Of a stretch of 64,000 nt of DNA, positions 11,101 through 20,500 are shown one piece after another. The DNA is from Neostapfia colusana (lineage: Eukaryota; Streptophyta; Magnoliopsida; Poales; Poaceae). The translations under genes were made by a program, and so were the position numbers. Positions within the stretch are counted from its first letter, which is position 1; each line of letters starts with the position of its first letter. The DNA is taken from assembly GCA_030760725.1 (NCBI GenBank), contig JASWHV010000009.1, forward strand, positions 111,797,854 to 111,861,853, given 5' to 3'. The notes under the pieces were generated by a model. It saw only the letters and a program-made list of their open reading frames with translations, was not told where the DNA came from and did no database searches.

Positions 11101-14100
11101 AAACAAATGTTGTGAAATTACTTGGCTACCAATAGCAGATGTCAATGAGATAATGTGGCTCGAAAGCAGGAGGACCACTAAAAGTATAGCCGGGGCAATA
11201 GGGTTTACAAATATCTGCAAATTAAATTTCAGTTTTGCATAAATAAGTAAGATTGCCACTGAAACAAGACTTGCAGCAGATACTTGAGAAACTAGGATAT
11301 AGAGGTGTTAACCTGGCTCATTAGCTCTACCACGTCTTGAAAGGATAGGAGAAGAGTATTAGTAGATTCAGCTGCTGCAGAGTTCACTAGAACATAATTC
11401 ACAAGAAAGATTCCAGTAAAAATGAACAAGATTGAAAAAAGATGGTCGTGGAACAATGTGCCAAGACCAACTGCAGATGACTTTTTTTTACCCTGCAAAT
11501 AAATATTTCGATTAACCAAAACAAATAAAAACTGAGGACAACCAAGCGAAAGCAGTAACAAATAAGCTATTGCTGGTTTTATTTGCCAAGCTACTATGGT
11601 ATCCTTAATACAGGTCCATTTAGTTTTCTCAAGTCAAAATTTTGTAGATTTGCCCAATAATGCTAAAAAACTACTTAGGTTAATACGAGGTTGATGTTAA
11701 TTCCTCAAAAAAAGAGAGATTGATGTCGCTAGATTCCTCATGAAAAGTACTTTCATAATATGTAGCTCTTGGCACTCATAATAATGAATTTTTATAGAAC
11801 TATCAACACCAACCGTGAGTTGGAAGGATTATACAAATGAACAACATACTTCCCATACACATGTTGTTCATTTGTGTTTGAAAAGTAGTATACCATAGGA
11901 TCTCACTTTAATTTTAATGCAAAATACTTGAGATATGAATATATGATACAGTCATATAATGTTTTATTAGCATATTTGCATATTGTTATGGGTAGTAGTT
12001 GGGATTTTATGGGCTGACATGCTACTGTAGCAACCCGCTACTGTAGCGGCGGCTAGGGTAAAGGTTCTAGGTTAGCCTCTTCTATATAAAGAGGCTCATT
12101 GTGTTAAACTGACAATACAAAAATACAAAAAATCCCCCTTTTCAAATAAAAAAATACAAAACTGTTATAAATAAAAACCAGGGTCTATGACATGTCACTC
12201 TGTGGTCGGAAACAATTGTAATTAAACATTCTCCTAAAAAAAGATATCAAATCTTTACCTGAACAACTGATGAGTGAATGTAAAAGTTGTGTGCCATTAT
12301 GTTTGCACCAAGAAGTGCCATCAGAGAGTAAGCACTTTCACCGCTCAGCTTGGGGAATATTACATTCATTGTGAGAGGAATATGTGGTTGGCTGACCAAT
12401 AAGCCAAGCACATAGCAAAGAAGTGCAAATCCTGCAATGCAGGCATTTACAGTCCCTGCCATCTTATTTCCCTACAATAGTTACAAACGGTAAATAACTG
12501 GCAAAAATAAAGGCACATCAGCATATCCATTTTTTGGTGTAAGTTTCCTTGTTAAAGTAGCAAATTACCAGGTGTGATATTGCATAGGGTAGCAGATTAG
12601 GAACAATTGTTGCAAAGAATATCCCTGTGATGAGCTCTTCATACTCAAACAAGAGGTTGAATCCAAGTGCTATGCCAAAAATCTGAAAATTCAGAGATAT
12701 AACCATCAGGAAGCAGCATGTCCAGATCTTTGAGCTACCCGCTAAATATTCGTGCCAAGGTGGAATACATCATTGCCTGACAGGCTGAGAATTAACATAT
12801 TAAACAGAAACAGAAAAGAGAGATCCAAGGAAGTGTGCAAATACCATAGTCAGCTCTGATGTCAACAAGGACAATCCAGCTTGAACGCCAAGGAAGATAC
12901 ATGTTGGCTTGCTGTACTCTTGGTGGCAAATCTATGTTTCATGTGGAAGCATGAAAAAGTTAGAAGCTTTGAAGCAATACCATGAACAAGTTCCAGAACT
13001 GGAGAATGTTAAGAAAACCAAGCAAGGATTTTTACAAGCAAAGCTTAAACATTTATCATAATTGTTAAAGTGAGCTATAGAATGAAATCTAAGATTAGAT
13101 TAAAGTTCATTTTAGATAATTTCATTATGGGGTTGCATTATAAAAGGAAAAGAAATCCGTTTCACATGGTACGTCCATTGATCCATTTTCCTTATCAACA
13201 TTCTGCATCTTCTGAATATTTTGCAAATGTTTTTCCTACTCCTGTGACCTCAGTTCTAACAGGTTCAGTTCAACATCAAACCATCTAAATCATAGTGAAA
13301 AAAGAAAGGAAAGAAAGGGCAGCCCAGTGCATGTAGCTCCTGCTTGCGCATGGTCCGGGGAAGGGTCCAACCCACTTGGGTTTTTGCACGCAGCCTTTCC
13401 CAATATTTCTGCAAGAGGCTGACCTCATGGTCACAAGGCAACAAGAAAGGAAAGAAAGGGCAGCCTGGTGAAAGTAGCTCCCGCTTGGGCAGTGTCCGGG
13501 GAAGTGTCTGATCCACTTGGGTCTTTTGTACGCAGCCTTTTTATGCATTTCTGCAAGAGGCTGACCTCATGGTCACAAGGCAACAAGAAAGGAAAGAAAG
13601 GGCAGCCTGGTGAAAGTAGCTCCCGCTTGGGCAGTGTCCGGGGAAGTGTCTGATCCACTTGGGTCTTTTGTACGCAGCCTTTTTATGCATTTCTGCAAGA
13701 GGCCGACCTCATGGTCACAAGGCAACAAGAAAGAAAAGAAAGGGCAGCCCGGTGCACGTAGCTCCTGCTTGCGCAGGGTCCGTGGAAGCAGGGCCGGCTT
13801 TGACCCTAGGCGGGAGGGGTGACCGTCTAGGGCCCAAGCCGCCGGGGGGGGGGGGCATGATTGTAACATGTTGAGTAAAAAAATACATGATAGTATATTT
13901 GGTTTGGTTTAGCTATACGGTCACAAGTTGTCACATTTTATACGGAATAGGGTGACGAAGCCCCGGAATTTGAAGTACACGTATAGTATTAGGCATTCAA
14001 CCCACTACAAGCAGGCCCACACACCGGTCCATGGAGTCCAGCAGCGAGCCGACAATCACACGTTGCCTTTTCTTTTCCCATTATACGTTATCATTAGCCG

Positions 14101-14992
14101 ACCCCAACATGCTTGGGATAAAGGCTTGGTTGTTGTTGTTTATTATACCTTATCATTACTTGACTGATTCACGCTGTTGCGGCACTAATTTTTTTTTGGC
14201 AAAAACAAGATGATGATTTCCTTCATGCCTTGACTCCTCATCTCCGTAGCTGCCACAAACCCAACAACATTCAAAGGTTCGAGGAATCTTGCATCGTTCC
14301 GCTCTTGGGTTGTTATTGTTAAGACTTTTATTTTCGATGTCTTATTAGAGATCTGATCACCATTTAGACTGTCATAGATGAAAGCCTATGGTTCTATACG
14401 TAATCTTCAATCATTAGTTATTTAATTTATCTACGTGCTTACCTCAACTTGTTTATGACAAAAGTTTTGTTGTTGTTGTTGTTGTTGTTGTTACTATTAT
14501 ATATAATTTGGGAGTGAAGTATATATTTACATATCTCGGAGGGGCCCATCCTCGAGCTTGCCCTAGGGCCTTCAAAACTATAGAGCCGGCCCTGCGGGGA
14601 AGGGTCCGACCCACTTGGATCTTTTGCACGCAGCTTCAACAACTTTGACTCAGCTACATCTCAAGAGGTGGCCAGCAAAATCAAACAACAACTAACAAGT
14701 CAGAAAAAAAAAAAACCGATACCTCTGCGAGATTCTTCCCCGTGAAGGTGCCGATACAAGCAGCAAGGTACTGGAACACGACGGCCGTGAAGTTGAAGAG
14801 GAGGGCCAGCAGCACGAGGTCAAAACCGAAACGCGACCCAGCTTCCACTGCCGCCACCCACTTGCCGAGGTCAACGTAGCTCATGGAAATCAGGAGCGCT
14901 GCTCCGAGGGCATGGAAGAGATCATGCATATCGCCCCTGCCGGCATCCAGAGATCCCACCACGCTCTGCAGCTGAACATCCGTCGCGTCCAT
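8116..14992 (-). CDS. EIN2: ETHYLENE INSENSITIVE 2, ethylene signal transducer
   Basis: Seven coding exons (14723-14992, 12845-12931, 12569-12682, 12259-12471, 11313-11492, 8569-11214, 8116-8442) keep one frame and give 1278 residues, close to the rice protein. Residues about 20-470 form the NRAMP-like multi-pass membrane domain (HALGAALLISMSYVDLGKW, VAGAEGIYQLLIICQI). The long hydrophilic C-terminal part holds DDGPPSLTF (Ser at about 647), in the region where Arabidopsis EIN2 is cleaved, then the conserved GLGRAARRQLAAILDEFWG, GDVAFPKGKENLASVL and a basic end KRYKRRL resembling the nuclear signal. In the ER, receptors and CTR1 keep EIN2 phosphorylated; when ethylene is sensed its C-terminal part is released, blocks EBF1/2 translation and enters the nucleus. 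Intron 1 (12932-14722) is full of repeats. It is divergent from FANCI, with about 2.5 kb between start codons. Confidence 0.97.
11833..11875. repeat. Perfect 15-bp inverted repeat in EIN2 intron 4
   Basis: ACAAATGAACAACAT at 11833-11847 is matched by its exact reverse complement at 11861-11875 across a 13-nt loop. It sits in the 766-bp intron between exons 4 and 5. It may be a leftover of a transposon end or a stem-loop in the pre-mRNA. Confidence 0.7.
12000..12130 (+). repeat. Possible LTR fragment in EIN2 intron 4
   Basis: A TGGGATTTTATGGGC... stretch with two CTACTGTAGC palindromic words and TCTATATAAAGAGGC resembles the U3/TATA portion of a plant LTR. No matching partner LTR, primer site or duplication was found, so this is only a suggestion. 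Confidence 0.25.
13300..13788. repeat. Four-unit tandem array of a dispersed (SINE-like) repeat, EIN2 intron 1
   Basis: The unit GGGCAGCC(C/T)(A/G)GTG...GACCTCATGGTCACAAGG is repeated with starts at 13317, 13458, 13600 and 13742, so a period of 141-142 bp. Units two and three are almost identical. The fourth is cut at 13788 by a hAT element and resumes at 14595 (CGGGGAAGGGTCCGACCCACTTGG). I recall this unit as a dispersed plant repeat. A degraded relative may lie at 62040-62180. The tandem amplification is seen directly. Confidence 0.85.
13789..14594. mobile_element. Non-autonomous hAT transposon (806 bp) in EIN2 intron 1
   Basis: The ends are CAGGGCCGGCT (13789) and its inverse AGCCGGCCCTG with one interposed base (to 14594), a hAT-type terminal inverted repeat. 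The flanking 8-bp words are CGTGGAAG (13781-13788) and CGGGGAAG (14595-14602). These match at 7 of 8 positions, and the right-hand copy is the unmutated repeat sequence. The inside has no transposase frame. It carries a 45-bp retroposon micro-insertion (14097-14141) and a second degraded TTG tail near 14440-14491. It interrupts the fourth unit of the tandem array. Confidence 0.85.
14097..14141 (+). mobile_element. 45-bp micro-insertion of the TTG-tailed retroposon inside the hAT element
   Basis: The insert GCCGACCCCAACATGCTTGG...TTGTTGTTGTTT is flanked by ATTATACGTTATCATTA (14080-14096) and ATTATACCTTATCATTA (14142-14158), 16 of 17 identical, a target-site duplication. It is younger than the hAT element that hosts it. 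Confidence 0.75.
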
Positions 14993-17403
14993 GGCACACG
15001 CGCGAAAAAAAAACAGAGATTGCCTTCTAATGCAGCAGCAGCAGCAGCAGCAGATCAGCAGCAGGGGACACACACACACGCACCAGTATAAACCAGGAAC
15101 ACGGCGGTACCCGAAACCCGGCCTCTTAGTCAATCCTGTTACGATCCAAAAAAAAACCAATCCGATTAGAACCTGCAAAAGCTTAGACCACTCACTGATC
15201 CAATCATCCACACCGGAACTACCCCCACAGCATTCGAGTGAGCGACAAGGGTCGTCACAGAGAAGGTAAATTTTGCGTTCGCCTTCTCCACAAATGGGCA
15301 GTGTGTTGTACCAGGCAGTTTTTTCATGCGCCCCACGTACGAAAGGAAAGCTCACCCCAGGAAGAGAGATAAAAAAAAGCTTGGAGATTTTTTTTGTTAT
15401 CTCAAGGTAGTGGATGTTTGAGCCGAAGTAGGTGGTTGGTTAACCCCCAGCAAGCTTGAGTTACCTGGAAAGATACTAGATCAATCAGCACAAACCAGTA
15501 AGCTAGCCGATATTGGTAGGTAGGTAGCTATAGGGGCCGGAGGACCAGCCAGGCAAAAAAGGAAACAGAACACGGGCTTGTGGCTACAGACTTACAGTAC
15601 AGGCGGCACCCGACCGACCCAGAGCTTAAAAAGGGCAATCCCAAGAACGCAATTTTTAGCCAAGCAGCACAATCAAACCCATCAATTACATCCTCCTCCC
15701 AAAATCGCTCTCCATCTAGCTGACACTAGAGTCAGCTAGACGGAGAGCGCTAAGAGAGTGAGAGGGAGGAAAAAAAAAGGTGACTGAACGACGCAAGTCA
15801 AAGGCCATCATCGTAAACGAAAGAGCGGCATGGCTGCTCGAGCAGGGATCTGGTTCTGATCTTCGGTGGGCGGGGGGTCGGGGAGAGGTGGCTACTGAGA
15901 TCGCGCCTCGAGGGTCCAGCTCGTTCTTGCGAACCAGCCGAGATTAAGAGAGGAGGAGCCCCCCCCCCCCCCCCCCCCCCCCCCCCCGAACGCGATCCGC
16001 TCGGGAACCCCTCCTGACCCGAACCGCCGCGACACACGGGTAGAAGAACTCGCGCGCCCAGGTCGCCGCGCTTCTACCACCGAGAGAGAGCTCGCACAAG
16101 CGTCAGAGGGCGAGGAGCAATGTGCAAGAACCGTACCTCCTGCTGCTGCTGCTCCCGGCGATCGGCTCGGTCCTTCGGACTAGGTAAGGATCAAAACAAA
16201 AAGATTGCAGCTTTTCTTTCTTTCCCCCACCCCCTGGGCTGGCCTGGCCTGGCCTGGGCTGGCCTGGTCTGGTGCCTGCCTCCTTACCTGAGGAAGAGGA
16301 AGACGAGCGGAAGCGAGCTGAGGGTTCCAGCTTTCACTCACTCACTCTCAGTCTCTCAGCTCTGTGTTTATCTCCCCTTTCCTTGGCTACTACACTTGTT
16401 CATGAAAAAGAAATTATCCATGTAGTTTGGGAAGGTTCTGCTCTTCTTAGCTGTGCAGTGTTTCCATCCAGCTGTCACTGGTGGATGGATAGACTCTGTC
16501 CTTCCAGTGTGTACGTAGAGATATTTAAAAAAAAGAAAGGAAAAGGAAACGAGTAAAAGAAAAGAAAAAAAAAGAGTCAACATGAAATCAGCATCGGCCG
16601 TCTTCCCGTTTTCCTTTTTTTTCCCGTTGACTGCTTTTTTTTTCTTTTCTGAATAGTGAAGGCACACGCATCGCATGGCAACGTCATCGTCGTCATCATC
16701 GAGTTAAACCGCAACGGACAGGTCGCACCAACCGGCACCCTTGCATGCTCTACTATAAGACAATATGGAAAGATAGAAAAAAATTTGATAAGACCGGTAT
16801 GACCACACACAGATCAATATATTTTTTATAAATAAATAAATAAATAACTCGCCTCCAATAGTAGTGTTTTTGTTTAAAATTGAACTAACCAACATTAAAT
16901 AATTCGAAACGGAGAGAGTATCAAAATTAGAAGATGCCTCTTCCTACCAGCTAGAGTTGACTGGCATTGCTTTGTTTAGAGGGACCGGACCCCGGCAGTA
17001 AGTAGTCAGCTCTGATGACGTTAGGGTGGCCGGCCGGTACTTGGAGATTAAAGATCGGAGGCAACCTCCTCGTCTCCTTGCATGAGTGCCGGGGACGAAG
17101 GACTGCGGGCTTGCGGCCGCTTGGCTGTGTGACGTCATGCAAGTTGACCTCGCCCCCCCATGATTGGCAGTTGGCAGCTCTGCTTGTTAGCTAGGAGCTC
17201 AGCTCGTGCACACCCACACCCACACTGGTTGTCAGTTACGCTGCGGGTGTTAGCGGGCCGTGAAACCGCGGCGGCCCTTATTAGCATCCGCACGTAGCGA
17301 CCAGATCGGCCCGGCCCATCAGGTGGAAAGCCCACCGGATCACGGCCCGGTCCACGGACCCAGCCAGCCACCAGCACCCAGGTGTACGCGAAGCGGCTCC
17401 CGA
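14993..17403. other. Divergent promoter region between EIN2 and FANCI
   Basis: It holds the EIN2 5' UTR (probably with a 5' UTR intron; a GC-rich exon-like block lies near 15800-16100 on the minus strand), a 29-base C run, a (CTGGC)n-like GGCCT tract near 16235-16270, and a Stowaway right end at about 16846-16919 (TTCGAAACGGAGAGAG followed by TA). No protein-coding gene was recognised. Confidence 0.5.
15959..15987. repeat. Homopolymer run of 29 C
   Basis: Twenty-nine consecutive C lie within the probable EIN2 5' leader/promoter. Read on the EIN2 strand this is a G29 tract. The length is prone to sequencing error. Confidence 0.85.
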
Positions 17404-17413
17404 TGGCGCGAAA
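17404..17413 (-). promoter_or_regulatory. E2F-type binding site upstream of FANCI
   Basis: TGGCGCGAAA, that is TTTCGCGCCA on the minus strand, matches the E2F consensus TTTSSCGC. It lies 131 nt before the chosen FANCI ATG. E2F factors drive S-phase and DNA-repair genes in plants, so the site suits this gene. Binding is inferred. Confidence 0.5.
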
Positions 17414-17543
17414 CGTTTTTTCATCTCCCCGCGCACAAGCACAATCCAAATCTCCCAAACCCCTCGCCGCCGCCGCCGCCGCGTCTTCTGGAACGAGCCT
17501 CCCCGCGCGCGGCCGCCGCCGGCGGCGGAGGTCACCAGGAGCG

Positions 17544-20500
17544 ATGGTGTTCCTGCAGCGGGGCCGGCCCACCAAGCGCCCGCGGCCGCCGCCCGCCGCG
17601 GAGCCCGAGCCCGGCCGCTCCGACGCCGTCGACGCGGCGGCGGCGCTGCTCGCGGACGCGGGCTGCACGCTCCTCGTGCCGCCGAGCCAGGCCCCGTCCC
17701 TCCCCTCCCCGCGCTCCTTCGCGGCCCGCCTCTCCCGCTCGCTCGCCGCGGACCCCGGCGCGGCGCGCCCGGCCCGCCTCCTCGCGGGCCTGGCCGACTT
17801 CGCCGCCGCCTCCCCCGCGCGGCTCCGCCAGCTGCTCCTTCCCGCCGCCGCCGCCCCGCGCGCGCCCAGCCTCGCGCGGACGCTCCTCTCCGTGCCCGCG
17901 CTGCAGCCGGGCCTCCTCGCGCTCCTCCTCGACAAGCTGCCCGAGCACTTCGACGCGCCCGACGGGACGCCGCTCCAGGACGACGTGGGGAGGCTCATCG
18001 TCTCGCAGTTCCGGTGGCTCGATTTCCTCGTCGACGCGGACGCGTTCGTCGGGAAGCTCCTGGAGGTGCTCTCTGTCGCGCCGCCGCGCCTCAAGAAGGA
18101 GATCATCGGCTCGCTCCCGGAGATCGTCGGCGACCAGAGCCATGCCACCGTGGTCTCGGCGCTCCAGAAGCTTCTGCACGAGGACTGGGAGGTTGTCGCT
18201 GCCGTGCTGGATGCGTTGTCAGACCTGAACCTGAACGAGGTGTTGCAGGAGCAGGTGACGATTTCATCTGTTTTCGCCAGCCTTGTTTCCTGTCTACTAT
18301 TCGTAGAACTTTTTTTTTTGTAAATGATATGATGTTTTGGGCTGAACAGTATCCTTGTACTTTTGTGTATTACTTGAAGGCGGTGACTGTTGCGATATCA
18401 TGCATCCGCACAATTGCTGCGGACCAGATGCCTCATTTGCTCAGGTTCTTGCTGTTGGCTGCCACGCCAGACAACGCTGGGAGGATTATCTCACAGATCC
18501 GTGAGCAGCTGAAGTTTGTTGGTGCTGTGGATCCACGGGCTGCTCGGAGTAAGAAGCTGAAAGCAAAGGCATCAACCAGTAGCCCCGATGGGGCAATCCT
18601 TGATACGCTGAGATCAGGCCTGCGGTTCAAGAATGTTGGATATCTGAATCTTTTGTTTATTCATGTAGCAGATTGCCGTGCATTCGAGGTTCTTATCTCC
18701 CCCTGTGGCTTACCGTGAATGCAGATGCTTTGTGAAGCTTTCTTGAAGGAGCTGAAATCAGTTGACCATCCAAGGGACCATAAAGTTATCGATGTTTGGC
18801 TCATCATGCTCATATATGCTAATGGTGGTGCTCTACAGAAGAGTGCAGAGAAAATATTGAAGTCCAAGATCTTACAAGGGTGTATACGAGAGACACTCTT
18901 TGATCAATGCATTCATGGGAACACTGAATTGGTAAAGGTTAGTTTTTAATTACCTTATGAGTTTTGTATGATAAAACATATGCTTGACTGCTCATTCCTA
19001 GGAGAGCCTGAATGACACATGATTGAATTTAATCAGGAGCATTTCATGTCGTACCTCTCAATGAGTGATTACTTGTTGGCTTGCAAGGAAGAGAGGGCTA
19101 GAGAGTTTGCTACATATTTGTTCACAGCTATGTTTGAAGAATTCAGCGATACTTATTCCAGGCAAGAGGTATTGTATACCTTGGCTAGTCGATTTGCATA
19201 TTTTATAGTTTATCCAGGAAGGTTCTGGTTTAGATACAGTTGTCTAACAAATGTATTGAAATATAAGTGAATTGCCCACCCTTCCCCATCAGCTTAAGCT
19301 TTTGGGGTCAACTGGTCGGTGCATAGTAGCTTAACATGGTATCAGGGCCAGAGGTCTCGAGTTCGAATCCTGGCGGGCACAATTTATTAAATAAATTGCA
19401 GCCGACTCCTATTCCACGTTTGCGGCCCGAGGGAGCCTGCACGTGAGGGGGAGTGTTGAAATATAGGTGAATTGCCCACCCTTTCTCATCAGCTTAAGCT
19501 TTTGGGGTCAACTGGTTGGTGCATAGTAGCTTAACAAAATGGATTTGCACTGCTTATGGATTAATGATTGCTGTACCGAACATATATGTACTTGTACATA
19601 ATATGAGGGCTACTTAAAATTAAAAATGTATGGTATCAAAACCTGGTATACCCTTTCTCATCAGCTTAAGCTTTTGGGGTCAACTGGTTGGTGCATAGTA
19701 GCTTAACAAAATGGATTTGCACTGCTTATGGATTAATGATTGCTGTACCGAACATATATGTACTTGTACATAATATGAGGGCTACTTAAAAATGTATGGT
19801 ATCAAAACCTGGTATATGCATACTTGCATAGAATGTATTTTAATGCTTGCATTTCTATTCTGCCTTTAAGATATGTCTATTCCCATCCAGTCATCCAGTA
19901 CTCATCTTATTAGTGGATCTGTGCATGGAAGTCAAATTTAAAACCATTTTGTAGTTGATTTGTGCGGTTATCGTACCGTAGGCATCCCATATATGAAAGG
20001 TAAAATGAGCAAATCTGTTAGTCAGCTTCCAGCAAATTCTTTGGCAAACCAAAAAACATCTATCCTTCCTCACAGTAGCTTGCAGTGTGTTTGTAGTTGT
20101 CTGACGGCTACTATATGTGTCATGTCTGCCCACTAGATATAACGCAATGCTGGATAATAATTTTGGTAAAAGAGGATTGGGGCCAACGACAAAGAGAGTA
20201 ACACCAACTGAAAAATTGGAATTTCTGGTCATGATTTCAGTTCAGTTCTGATTGCATAGAAGCAGCAAAAACCATAACATTTTAGGCATTTCTTTAGCTA
20301 CTGTACAGTAACAATTTAATCTGCTGTTATTTTCCTTTGTTTCAAGGAGCTGGTGAAAACCATATAGTACTTGGCAGTTAAAACATGTAAATAGTGTAGT
20401 AAGATGTGGAGACGATGTTACTTTCTTGCATTCCTTTTTAATTTCTATGTCAATATAAAATTCTCTGTCCTGATATGTACCTATACCTGCTCCCTTTTTT

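Noticed and set aside
17382..17543. Earlier in-frame ATG for FANCI
   Set aside because: It would place the E2F site in coding sequence and adds only a basic low-complexity tail; kept as an alternative.
17135..18148. 337- and 215-codon minus-strand frames
   Set aside because: They are antisense shadows of the GC-rich FANCI exon 1.
19345..19385. tRNA-like B-box (GAGTTCGAATCCTGG)
   Set aside because: It is the internal region of the miniature LTR element next to the primer-binding site; no cloverleaf can be folded around it.
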